Source: Rubrivivax sp. (GTDB lineage Bacteria; Pseudomonadota; Gammaproteobacteria; Burkholderiales; Burkholderiaceae_C). From it: a DNA stretch of 64,000 nt. Positions 16,919-25,204 of the stretch are shown in pieces. The DNA lies in NCBI GenBank assembly GCA_030653505.1, contig JAURZK010000064.1:1-64000 (forward strand), written 5' to 3'. How positions within the stretch are numbered: the first letter of the stretch is position 1; each line of letters starts with the position of its first letter. Below the pieces are notes generated by a model, which saw only the letters and a list, made by a program, of their open reading frames with translations, searched no databases and had not been told where the DNA came from. The translations under genes were made by a program, and so were the position numbers.

Positions 16919-18910
16919 TCACGTCGCCGCCAGCGCGCGTTCGATGTGCCGCTTCGCGATGCCGGTCTTGGGCACCGGGAAGTCAAACCACTTGCGCACG
17001 TCCTCGTCCAGCCCGATGCCGTGCATGTAGTTGTAGAGCGCCTTCTTCAGCCCCACGCCCAGCGCCGCGTGGTCGGTGCCGGTGGGGTCGGTGAAGCCGA
17101 TGTCGTTCTTCGCGAACGTCACCTCGGGCAGCGCGGCCAGCGTCACGCCGTAGGCGGCAGGGTCCAGGCCCACGGGTGAATGCACGGTGCAGCTGAAGCG
17201 GTGCCAGAAGCCGCTCTGGATGCAGCCCGCGGCGAAGAGCTGGCGCACGAGTTCGAGTGCGTCCACCGTGTCCTGCACCGTCTGCGTCGGGAAGCCGTAC
17301 ATCAGGTAGGCGTGCACCAGGATGCCGGCGTCGCTGAAACCCTTGGTGACGCGCGCCACCTGGTCTACCGATACGCCCTTCTTCATCAGTTCGAGCAGCC
17401 GGTCGGAAGCCACTTCCAGCCCGCCGGAAATGGCGATGCAGCCGCTGTCGGCCAGCTGCTGGCACAGCGCAGGCGTGAAGGTCTTCTCGAAGCGGATGTT
17501 GCCCCACCAGCTGATGGCGAGCTTGCGCCGCTGGATCTCGGCGGCGAGTGCCTTCAGGCTCTTGGGTGGCGCTGCTTCGTCGACGAAATGGAAGCCGGTC
17601 TGCTCGGTCTCGGCGACGATGGTCTCGATGCGGTCGCACAGCGTCTCGGCCGTGGCGGCGTCGTAGCGACCGATGTAGTCCAGGCTCACGTCACAGAAGC
17701 TGCACTTCTTCCAGTAGCAGCCGTGGGCCACGGTGAGCTTGTTCCAGCGCCCGTCGCTCCACAGCCGGTGCATGGGGTTGAGCATGTCCAGCAGCGAGAG
17801 GTAGTCGCCCAGCGGCAGCCCGTCCCAGGTGGGCGTGCCGACCTCGTCGAAGGCGATGTCGGGCTCGATGAAATTCACGTAGCGCACGGCCTGTGTATCG
17901 GCGTGGCGCAAAAAGGTCCGCACCAGGCGCTGCGCCGAACGTTTGCCCTGCAGGTGGTCCAGCAGCGCCAGCAGCGGGCGCTCGCCGGCATCGAGCGTCA
18001 CGAAGTCGAAGTAGTGAAAGACCCGCGGCTCCTTCAGTTCACGCAACTCGGTGTTGACGTAGCCGCCGCCGAGCACGGTGACGATCGACGGGTCGTGTGC
18101 CTTGATCGTCTGCGCGATGCGGAAGGCCGCGTAGACCGCACCGGGGAAGGGCACCGAAAGCAGCACGACGGTGGGCTGGTGCTTCACCAGCGCGTCCAGC
18201 GTCAGCGCGGCCAGCGTGGCGTCCACCAGGTTGGGCGCGGCGGCCAGCGCGGTGGCCAGCGGCTCGAAGGCGGGCTGGCTCATCGCCAGGCTCTCGGCAT
18301 AGCGCACGAACTCGAAGCGCGGGTCCACCGCGTCCTTCAGCACGTCGGCGATGTCGTTGAGGTAGAGCGTGGCGAGATGGCGCGCGCGGTCGTGCACGCC
18401 CAGCGAGCCGAAGGCCCAGGCGAGGGGGTCGCCGCCGCCTTCGTCGTTGTCCGGGTCGACGAAGACATCCAGCGCGTCGAAACGCGGGCCTTCGGGCAGG
18501 AAGGCGCGGCTGGCGATGCGGTGCGCCAGCGTCGGGTCGCGGCCCTGCAGGAAGGCCAGCGTGGGCGGCAGCGTCGCGAGATACAGGTCGAAGGCGTCGA
18601 CGAAGGCCTGTACCCGTTCCGTGCGCATCGGCAAGGTCTCGATGCACACGCGCACCGCCTGCAGGCCCTCGCGCGACAGCAGTTTCAGGATGAGTGCCAG
18701 CGCCAGGTCGGCCTGCACCGCGTGCACGCCGCGCGAACGCAGGAAGCCCGTGAGGTAGGCCGTGGACGGGTAGGGCGTGTTGAGCTGCGTCATCGGCGGG
18801 ATGACGCTCAAGACACGCAGCGGCGGCGGCGGGGTCGGCATGGGTTGCTGGTGATTGTCGTGCCCGTGCGCGCCTGTGCTGCTGGCACTCAGTCCGGCCG
18901 TCACCGTCAT
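16919..18910 (-). CDS. B12-binding-domain radical SAM protein
   Basis: A 663-residue enzyme of the cobalamin-binding radical SAM class. Residues about 30-330 are a B12-binding-like Rossmann region (VLSVIPPMTQLNTPYPS, later VTVLGGGYVNTEL); the radical SAM barrel starts near 390 with the cluster motif C-YWKK-C-SF-C. The first spacing is four residues, not the usual three. Downstream are SWWGNIRFEKTFTP, SGGLEVASDRLLELMKKG and a YLMYGFPTQT strand, as in radical SAM methylthiotransferase-like barrels. Start 18910 is the longest; ATG 18841 before the Pro-rich stretch is an alternative. Stands alone; substrate unknown. Confidence 0.84.
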   Translation of the reverse strand: MTVTAGLSASSTGAHGHDNHQQPMPTPPPPLRVLSVIPPMTQLNTPYPSTAYLTGFLRSRGVHAVQADLALALILKLLSREGLQAVRVCIETLPMRTERVQAFVDAFDLYLATLPPTLAFLQGRDPTLAHRIASRAFLPEGPRFDALDVFVDPDNDEGGGDPLAWAFGSLGVHDRARHLATLYLNDIADVLKDAVDPRFEFVRYAESLAMSQPAFEPLATALAAAPNLVDATLAALTLDALVKHQPTVVLLSVPFPGAVYAAFRIAQTIKAHDPSIVTVLGGGYVNTELRELKEPRVFHYFDFVTLDAGERPLLALLDHLQGKRSAQRLVRTFLRHADTQAVRYVNFIEPDIAFDEVGTPTWDGLPLGDYLSLLDMLNPMHRLWSDGRWNKLTVAHGCYWKKCSFCDVSLDYIGRYDAATAETLCDRIETIVAETEQTGFHFVDEAAPPKSLKALAAEIQRRKLAISWWGNIRFEKTFTPALCQQLADSGCIAISGGLEVASDRLLELMKKGVSVDQVARVTKGFSDAGILVHAYLMYGFPTQTVQDTVDALELVRQLFAAGCIQSGFWHRFSCTVHSPVGLDPAAYGVTLAALPEVTFAKNDIGFTDPTGTDHAALGVGLKKALYNYMHGIGLDEDVRKWFDFPVPKTGIAKRHIERALAAT

Positions 18911-18991
18911 AGGGGGTACGCAGGGCGGCCATCACGAAGCGTGAAGTCCGACCGTGCGTGCGCTCGGCGTGGCCTCCCAGAATCGCGGTCG

Positions 18992-19936
18992 ATGTTGTTC
19001 AACCTCTGCCCCGCCTGCCGGTCCACCAACCGACCCACCGCCCGGCGCTGCGAGACCTGCGGTGCCGCGCTGAGCGACTTCGACACCCTGCCGTCTGCGC
19101 TGACACGGTCCGGCACGCCTTCGGACACGGTGCCAGCGTCGCTGACGCACCGCGGCGCTGTTGGGGACGGCGTGGACTCGCAGGTGGGCGCCCTGTGGTT
19201 CGACGATCTGATCTCGCCCGCGGCCCCACGCCGTCCGGCGCCCCAGCCATCGCCCGCGGGCGCCACGGAGCTGTCCGGGGTGGTGGTGCGCGAGATCCGG
19301 CTGGGCCAGACCCGGGTGCCTGCCGATCGCCGGAACCCGGCGCCGCTGCAGGCGCCTGCCGCCACGGGGGCCGCGCCGTCGGCGCCCCTCCCGCCGGTCA
19401 CGCCGACGTCGCGCCTGCCGTCGTCGTCAGCGACCCTGCCCACCGACCCTGCAGCCCGGGCCGCGATCAAGGTGGCCCGCCGCGCTGCGGTGCGCCGCGC
19501 CAGGCAGGCCGCCATTCCGCCGCTGCAGACCGTGTGCGACGTGCTCGTGATGGACACCGAAAACGTTGCCCGCAACCAGCTCGACGACCTGCTGGGCGAC
19601 TTCGGCTTCCGTGTGCGGCCGGTCGCCACGCTGGCCCAGGCCGCGCTGCTGGCGGGTTTCCACCCCTTCGCGGCGGTGTTCGTCGCCGTGCCGGCGGGCG
19701 CCATCGACGGCGCCGTTCACGATCTGTTCAAGTGTGCACGCGAGGTTTGCCGCCGCACGGGCACCGCGCCGGCGGTGCGTGTGCTGATGGCCGCGCAGTG
19801 GTCGCCCGTGGACCGCGTGCGCGCCGAGCTGGCCGGCTGCGAAGCCACGCTGGCCCGGCCGGCGAGCCGTCGCGACATCGCCCGCGTGCTCGACGCCAAC
19901 GGCGTCGTGCTGCCCCGCGACCCGCGCCGGGCTTGA
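18992..19936 (+). CDS. Zinc-ribbon protein with a degenerate response-regulator receiver domain
   Basis: A 314-residue protein. Residues 6-23 form a zinc ribbon (C6, C9, C20, C23). A Pro/Ala/Ser-rich linker covers about 25-180 with a basic helix at 150-170. Residues about 185-305 have the layout of a CheY-like receiver (VLVMDTEN, then FVAVPAGAIDG, VRVLMAA, LARPASRRDI), but the phosphorylated Asp is Ala, the switch Ser/Thr is Ala and the conserved Lys is Arg. It therefore cannot take part in normal phosphotransfer. ATG 18992 is the only start that keeps the ribbon and avoids overlap with the divergent radical SAM gene. No partner kinase adjacent. Confidence 0.75.
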   Translation: MLFNLCPACRSTNRPTARRCETCGAALSDFDTLPSALTRSGTPSDTVPASLTHRGAVGDGVDSQVGALWFDDLISPAAPRRPAPQPSPAGATELSGVVVREIRLGQTRVPADRRNPAPLQAPAATGAAPSAPLPPVTPTSRLPSSSATLPTDPAARAAIKVARRAAVRRARQAAIPPLQTVCDVLVMDTENVARNQLDDLLGDFGFRVRPVATLAQAALLAGFHPFAAVFVAVPAGAIDGAVHDLFKCAREVCRRTGTAPAVRVLMAAQWSPVDRVRAELAGCEATLARPASRRDIARVLDANGVVLPRDPRRA

Positions 19937-19938
19937 AC

Positions 19939-19989
19939 TGAAGGCCAGGCTCGCCTTCACTCCCCGCCTTGCGGATGGCGGCCGCAAGG
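19939..19989. terminator. Tandem hairpins between convergent genes
   Basis: Two perfect inverted repeats: TGAAGGC/GCCTTCA (19939-19945, 19953-19959) and CCTTGCGG/CCGCAAGG (19967-19974, 19982-19989). They begin two bases after one stop and end 50 bases before the opposite stop, so they probably end transcription from both sides. No T-run is present. Confidence 0.5.
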
Positions 19990-20038
19990 CCCGATCAGCC
20001 CCTTGTTGGCGCGCAGGCGCTCGCCGCGGGCCAGCCCG

Positions 20039-21220
20039 TCAAGGCGATGACGCGGCGCCGGCGCCCAGCCATTGCCGCAGGCGGGCCGCGACCTCGGGGC
20101 TGTCGAGCAGGTCGAGATGGCCGGTCTTTTGCAGCACGCACTGCCCGTCGGACGAGAAGGCCAGCGTGTGGGCGGGGTCGCGGTGGCGGCCCAGGGCGCT
20201 GTCCACCGGCACCAGCCCGTCGCCGAGGAGGCGGCCCTTCAGCGCGCCCTGGCCTTCGCCCAGCGTCGCCGCCACGGCCCAGCAGCGCGGTCCGGCGGGA
20301 AGAGGCAGCGGGCCGTGGTGCGGGCCGGACAGGCCGTGGCGCAGGTCGGTGATGCCGGCGCTGCGCACGCGGCCCAGGCGCGCCAGCGGCGCGGCGTAGG
20401 GCGCGGCGGTCAGCAGCAGGTCGACACCGTGGCCGGCACGCTCCAGCGGCGCGCCGTGGTGCGGAGTGCCGAGGAAAACGAGGTCGTCGACACGCGCCGG
20501 CCAGGCCTGCCCGGCGGCCGCGCCCAGCTGAAGCGCGCTGCGCGCCACCAGGCCGCCCATGCTGTGCGTCAGCAGCACCACGCGCTGCAGTGGTGCCGGC
20601 CAGGCGGCCAGCAGCTGCTGCATCAGGCCGGCGAACTGGCGGCCGTTCTCGGTCACGGGCAGGCCGGTGTTGTAGTGAAGGTATACGGGCGTGGCGTCCA
20701 GCGCCTTGGCGAGCATCGCCCCGTGGTCGTGGTCGTTGCGCTGCCATTGCAGGTCGTTCATGCACAGGCCGTGCAGCAGCACCACGAGCGTCGGCCGGGC
20801 GTCGGGCAGCCGGGCGGCCAGCGCCTCGCGTTCCAGCAGCAGTGCGCGGCCCGCGCTGCGCAGCGCCATCGTGATGGCCAGCGGGTTGGCGCTGGCCGCC
20901 AGATGGTCGCCCAGCACGCCGTTGAGCGCCGCCACCAAAGCCTCGCGTTCGCGGCGCGGCGGTGCAGCCGGGGCGTCGGCGGCCAGCGCGGGCGCGATCA
21001 GCGCCAGCAGCGCGTCGACGCTGCCGCCCACCACCTTGGTCACGCCGCGGATGCTCTGGTAGACCAGGCCCGTGATGCCCTTGGTGCGGCCCTCCGGCGC
21101 CGCACCGCCGGCGCCGGGCAGGCGCGCGATGCGCTCGTGCATCGCCTCCACCAGGTCGGTCAGGCCGGCGGTGGCGTCGGCGGCCAGGCGGGCGGCGCCG
21201 CGCAGGTCGTTGGTGTTCAT
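20039..21220 (-). CDS. Alpha/beta-hydrolase lipase/esterase (PGAP1-like)
   Basis: A 393-residue alpha/beta hydrolase. The N-terminal 140 residues are a helical region not typical of the fold. The hydrolase begins LVVLLHGLCMNDLQW (oxyanion HG), has the nucleophile elbow THSMGG near residue 215, then FLGTPHHGAPLERAG, the GTPHHGA motif characteristic of PGAP1/lipase-type esterases, DGLVPVDSALG for the acid, and TGHLDLL for the catalytic His. No signal peptide, so probably cytoplasmic. Convergent with the zinc-ribbon gene, divergent from the patatin gene. Confidence 0.85.
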   Translation of the reverse strand: MNTNDLRGAARLAADATAGLTDLVEAMHERIARLPGAGGAAPEGRTKGITGLVYQSIRGVTKVVGGSVDALLALIAPALAADAPAAPPRREREALVAALNGVLGDHLAASANPLAITMALRSAGRALLLEREALAARLPDARPTLVVLLHGLCMNDLQWQRNDHDHGAMLAKALDATPVYLHYNTGLPVTENGRQFAGLMQQLLAAWPAPLQRVVLLTHSMGGLVARSALQLGAAAGQAWPARVDDLVFLGTPHHGAPLERAGHGVDLLLTAAPYAAPLARLGRVRSAGITDLRHGLSGPHHGPLPLPAGPRCWAVAATLGEGQGALKGRLLGDGLVPVDSALGRHRDPAHTLAFSSDGQCVLQKTGHLDLLDSPEVAARLRQWLGAGAASSP

Positions 21221-21398
21221 GGCGTGGGCCCCAAGTCTGGCCGCAGCCTGGGCAGGCCTGCGGGCGACCTGACTCTACCCGTGCCCGGTCAGGCCATGCC
21301 GCCTGCGGCGAGTGCAGCACCCGCGGGCGATCCAAGGCCCTGACCCGGGGGCATGACCCGGGGGCAAATGCCGCGGGGCTCGGATACATTGTTTGCCC

Positions 21399-23318
21399 AT
21401 GCCCGATCGCGCGCCAGCTTCCCTGCCAGCAGCCCACAGTCCCGCCGACTTCCAGGACCGCCTGCTCGAGCGACATCTGACCACCTTGTTCGGCACGCTC
21501 GACGCCGAGGCGCTGGCCCTGCTGCGCCGCGAACTGCAGTGGGTGGAAGTGGCCGCCGGCCAGACGCTGATGGCCCAGGGCGAGCCCGGCGAGTGCGTCT
21601 ACCTGTCGATCAGCGGCCGCCTGCGCGCTTACGTGCGCGACGACCACGGCGTGGAGCGCCTGGTGCGCGAGATGTCACGTGGCCAGGTCATCGGCGAGAT
21701 GGCGCTCTACACCGACGAGCCGCGCTCGGCCACCGTGGTGGCCATCCGCGACTCGGTGCTGGTGCGGCTGGACAAGCCGGCCTTCCTACAGTTGCTTGCT
21801 GGCAGCGTGCAGCTGTCGATGGTGCTCACGCGTCAGCTCGTCAAGCGCCTGCAGGCCGTGCAGGTGCGGGCCGACCTGGCGCGCCCGGTGGTCATCGCGT
21901 TGTTGCCCATCACGGCGGGCGTGGATCTGCGCCCCTTCGCCGAGGCCCTGGCGGCGCAGCTGCGGCGCGTGCCCGGCGCGCACCCGGGCAGCGGCGTGTG
22001 CGTCGTCGATGCCGTGGCCATCGACGCCGCGCTGGGCCAGCCCGGCCTGGCACGCAGCGACGCCGCAGACACCACCGCCAACCGCCGCATCGCGCTGCAC
22101 CTGGACGAGATCGAGGCTGGCCACGACACCGTGCTGTTGCTGGCCGACGACGCACCCACCGCGTGGACGCAGCGCTGCACGCGCCGCTGCGACGAGCTGC
22201 TGCTGCTGGCCGACGCCACCCGGCCGCCGCTGCTGCACGCCAGCGAGACCACCTTCCTGATGCAGCGCGACGGTCGTGCCGTGGTGGCCGAGGTCCTGGT
22301 GCTGCTGCACGCGGCGGACTTGCGCTGCCCCAGTGGCACCCGGGAGTGGCTGGCGCGCCGCCCCGTGGCCGACCATGCCCACATCCGCCCGGCACTGGAA
22401 CGCGACATGGCGCGGCTGGCGCGCATGCAAAGCCGCACGGCCGTGGGCCTGGTGCTGGCCGGTGGCGGCGCACGCGGCCTGGCGCATCTGGGCATAGCGC
22501 AGGCCATGCAGGCGCGTGGCATCGAGATCGATTTTTTTGGCGGCACCAGCATCGGCAGCGTGATGGCGCTGCTGCTGGCCAGCGACCAGCCGCTGGACGA
22601 CGCCATCGCCATTGCCGCCCGCGGCTTCGGCGGCGGCCCTACCGGCGACTACAACCTGCTGCCGCTGCTGTCCCTCATCCGCGGGCGGCGCCTGCGCCGG
22701 ACCATCGAAACGGCCGTGCAGGCCCTGGTGGGCCAGCGCGCCGACATCGAGGACCTGTGGAAGAACTGCTACTGCGTGGCCAGCAACTACACGCAGGCGC
22801 GTGAGCAGGTCATCAGCCACGGCGACGCCGCCAGGGCCATGCGCGCCAGCGCGGCCATCCCCGGCGCACTGCCGCCGGTGCTGATGGACGGCGATCTGCT
22901 CTGCGACGGCGGCACCTTCAACAACTTCCCGGTCGACGTCATGCGTGCACGTCGTGGTGTCGGCAAGGTCATCGGCATCGACCTCGCCCTCGGCCCGCCG
23001 CGCCGCATCGGGCACGACGAGGTGCCGGGCCCCTGGGCGCTGCTGCTCGACCGCTTGCGACCGCGCCGCCGGCGCCGCTACCGCTTCCCTTCGCTGGTGG
23101 CCTATCTGATGAACGTCACCATCCTCTACAGCAGTTCGCGCCAGCAACAGTCGCGCCGTCTCACCGACCTGTACTTCAACCCCCCGCTGCACCGCGTGGG
23201 CATGCTGCAGTGGGAGCGCTTCGACAGCATCGTGCGCCAAGGCCGCGCACACGCGGTCGAGGTGCTGGACGCGATGGCACCCGAAGCGCTGGCACCTTTC
23301 CGGGGGCCCGCACGGTGA
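21399..23318 (+). CDS. Patatin-like phospholipase with cyclic-nucleotide-binding domain (NTE/RssA-like)
   Basis: A 639-residue protein. Residues about 20-145 are a CAP_ED cNMP-binding fold (LMAQGEPGECVYLSISGRL, then GEMALYTDEPRSATV, the phosphate-binding cassette). A middle region (150-330) may be a second, degenerate regulatory domain. The patatin domain starts near 345 with the oxyanion loop GGGARG, then nucleophile elbow GGTSIGS and the dyad Asp in DGGTFNN. Predicted lysophospholipase/esterase gated by cyclic nucleotide or by the bound domain. ATG 21399 is preferred to the in-frame TTG six bases earlier. It overlaps the next gene by GTGA. Confidence 0.91.
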   Translation: MPDRAPASLPAAHSPADFQDRLLERHLTTLFGTLDAEALALLRRELQWVEVAAGQTLMAQGEPGECVYLSISGRLRAYVRDDHGVERLVREMSRGQVIGEMALYTDEPRSATVVAIRDSVLVRLDKPAFLQLLAGSVQLSMVLTRQLVKRLQAVQVRADLARPVVIALLPITAGVDLRPFAEALAAQLRRVPGAHPGSGVCVVDAVAIDAALGQPGLARSDAADTTANRRIALHLDEIEAGHDTVLLLADDAPTAWTQRCTRRCDELLLLADATRPPLLHASETTFLMQRDGRAVVAEVLVLLHAADLRCPSGTREWLARRPVADHAHIRPALERDMARLARMQSRTAVGLVLAGGGARGLAHLGIAQAMQARGIEIDFFGGTSIGSVMALLLASDQPLDDAIAIAARGFGGGPTGDYNLLPLLSLIRGRRLRRTIETAVQALVGQRADIEDLWKNCYCVASNYTQAREQVISHGDAARAMRASAAIPGALPPVLMDGDLLCDGGTFNNFPVDVMRARRGVGKVIGIDLALGPPRRIGHDEVPGPWALLLDRLRPRRRRRYRFPSLVAYLMNVTILYSSSRQQQSRRLTDLYFNPPLHRVGMLQWERFDSIVRQGRAHAVEVLDAMAPEALAPFRGPAR

Positions 23319-25204
23319 ACGGCCTGTCCGGCCCGCTGCACCCGCTGCTGCAGCCCCACGCCGACAAGGTGTGCAGCGCCAAGGAGGCCGTGGCCCACGT
23401 GCGCCCCGGCGACCACGTCTTCGTCGGCAGCGCCTGCGCCACGCCACGTGCGCTGGTGGCCGCGCTGGAGGCGGTGGACTACGGCCCCGCCGACGTCGAG
23501 CTGCTGCACTTCTTCACCGACCACGCCGTGCCGCACGACGAGCATGGCAAACCCACCACACGCTTCCGCCACCGCAGCTTCTTCGTCGGCGCCGACATGC
23601 GCGCAGCGGTGCAGCAGGGCCTGGCCGACTACGTGCCGATGAGCATCGCACGGGTGCCCGAGCTGATGGCACTGGGACGCATCGCGGTCGACGTGGCCTT
23701 CATCCAGGTCTCGCTGCCCGATGCCTTCGGCTACGTCAACCTGGGCGTCAGTGTCGACATCATCCCGGCCGCGGTGGCGCGGGCGCGGCTGGTCATCGCC
23801 GAGGTCAACCCGCACATGCCGCGCAGCATGGGCGAAAGCGTGCTGCACGTCAGCCAGCTGCACCACCTGGTGCCGGTGGACACGCCCATCATCGAATACG
23901 TGCATGCGCCCACCGACAGCCCGGCGATGGAGCAGATCGCGCGCTACATCGGCGGCATCATCGACGACGGCAGCACGCTGCAGATCGGCCTGGGCCGCGT
24001 CACCAACGAGGCGCTGAAGTACCTGGCCGACCGCCAGGACCTGGGGATCCACAGCGATGTCGTCACCGACGCCATCATCCCGCTGCTGGACAAAGGCATC
24101 CTCACCGGCGCGTGCAAGACGCTGCTGCCGCGCAAGATCGTCACCAGCTTCGCGATGGGCACGCGCAAGCTGTATGACCTCATCGACCGCAACCCGCTCT
24201 TCGTCTTCCTGCCCATCGAGGCGGTATGCAACCCGCAGGCCATCGCGGCGCAGCACAAGATGGTCTCGGTGACGCAGGCCTTCGCCGTCGACCTCACGGG
24301 CCAGGTCTGCGCCGACCAGTTCGAGGGTCACTTCTACAGCGGCCTGGCGGCGCAGGGCGAGTTCCTGCACGGCGCCTCGCGCTCGCCGGGCGGCAAGCCC
24401 ATCATCTGCCTGACCAGCACCGACGACGCCGCCGCGACGTCGCGCATCCGCGCCACGCTGCTGCCCGGCGAAGGCGTGACCGTGGCGCGCTCCGACGTGC
24501 ACTACGTCATCACCGAGTTCGGCATCGCCTACCTCTTCGGCAAGAGCATCCGTGAACGTGCGGTGGCGCTGATCGAGATCGCGCACCCGAAGTTCCGCGC
24601 CGAGCTGTTCGATCAGGCGCAGGCGCTGGGTTACGTGGGGCCCGAGCAGACGCTGAAGAACATGCGCGCCTACGCGGTGGAAGACGAAAAGACCGTGGTG
24701 CTGAAGGACGGCCGCGACGTGCTGCTGCGCCCCGCGGCCTCGGGCGACGCGGCGGGCGTGCGCGACCTCTTCCACGGCCTGTCCGACCGCGACGTCTACA
24801 CCCGCTTCTTCCGCAAGGTGCGCGGCCTGAGCGACCGTGACGTGCAGCGCCTGTGCAACCTGAATTTCGACAACGAGGTCGCCTTCGTGGCCTGCGAGGG
24901 CCCGCGCGAGAACGCGCTGATCGTGGCCCATGCCTGCTACTTCGTCGACCCGTCGACCAACCTGGCCGAAACCGCCTTCATGGTGCACCCGGCCTGGCAG
25001 GGCAGCGGGCTGGGCAGTGCAATGCAGCGCCACATGGCCGAACATGCACGGCAGCGCGGCGTGCGGGGCTTCGTGGCCGAGATCCTGTCGAGCAACGAGA
25101 ACATGATCCGCCTGGCGCGCGCCAGCGCCGGCGCGGTGCCCGGCGGCCCGAAGGTGACGGTGGAGCCCAGCGGCAGCACGGTGCGCATCACCACCTTGTG
25201 GTGA
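23315..25204 (+). CDS. Acetyl-CoA hydrolase/transferase fused to a GNAT acetyltransferase domain
   Basis: A 629-residue fusion. Residues about 1-430 are the acetyl-CoA hydrolase/4-hydroxybutyrate CoA-transferase fold (VGSACATPRALV, SLPDAFGYVNLGVSVD, LQIGLGRVTNEALK, then VITEFGIAYLFGKSIRERA near 400). Residues about 470-629 are a GNAT domain (LLRPAASGDAAGVRDLF, MVHPAWQGSGLGSAMQRH, the acetyl-CoA loop). CoA-transferase-GNAT fusions of this layout occur in Proteobacteria; the acyl substrate and acetyl acceptor are unknown. Start is GTG 23315, overlapping the patatin stop, which suggests coupled expression and perhaps a shared role in acyl-lipid turnover (inference). Confidence 0.9.
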   Translation: MNGLSGPLHPLLQPHADKVCSAKEAVAHVRPGDHVFVGSACATPRALVAALEAVDYGPADVELLHFFTDHAVPHDEHGKPTTRFRHRSFFVGADMRAAVQQGLADYVPMSIARVPELMALGRIAVDVAFIQVSLPDAFGYVNLGVSVDIIPAAVARARLVIAEVNPHMPRSMGESVLHVSQLHHLVPVDTPIIEYVHAPTDSPAMEQIARYIGGIIDDGSTLQIGLGRVTNEALKYLADRQDLGIHSDVVTDAIIPLLDKGILTGACKTLLPRKIVTSFAMGTRKLYDLIDRNPLFVFLPIEAVCNPQAIAAQHKMVSVTQAFAVDLTGQVCADQFEGHFYSGLAAQGEFLHGASRSPGGKPIICLTSTDDAAATSRIRATLLPGEGVTVARSDVHYVITEFGIAYLFGKSIRERAVALIEIAHPKFRAELFDQAQALGYVGPEQTLKNMRAYAVEDEKTVVLKDGRDVLLRPAASGDAAGVRDLFHGLSDRDVYTRFFRKVRGLSDRDVQRLCNLNFDNEVAFVACEGPRENALIVAHACYFVDPSTNLAETAFMVHPAWQGSGLGSAMQRHMAEHARQRGVRGFVAEILSSNENMIRLARASAGAVPGGPKVTVEPSGSTVRITTLW

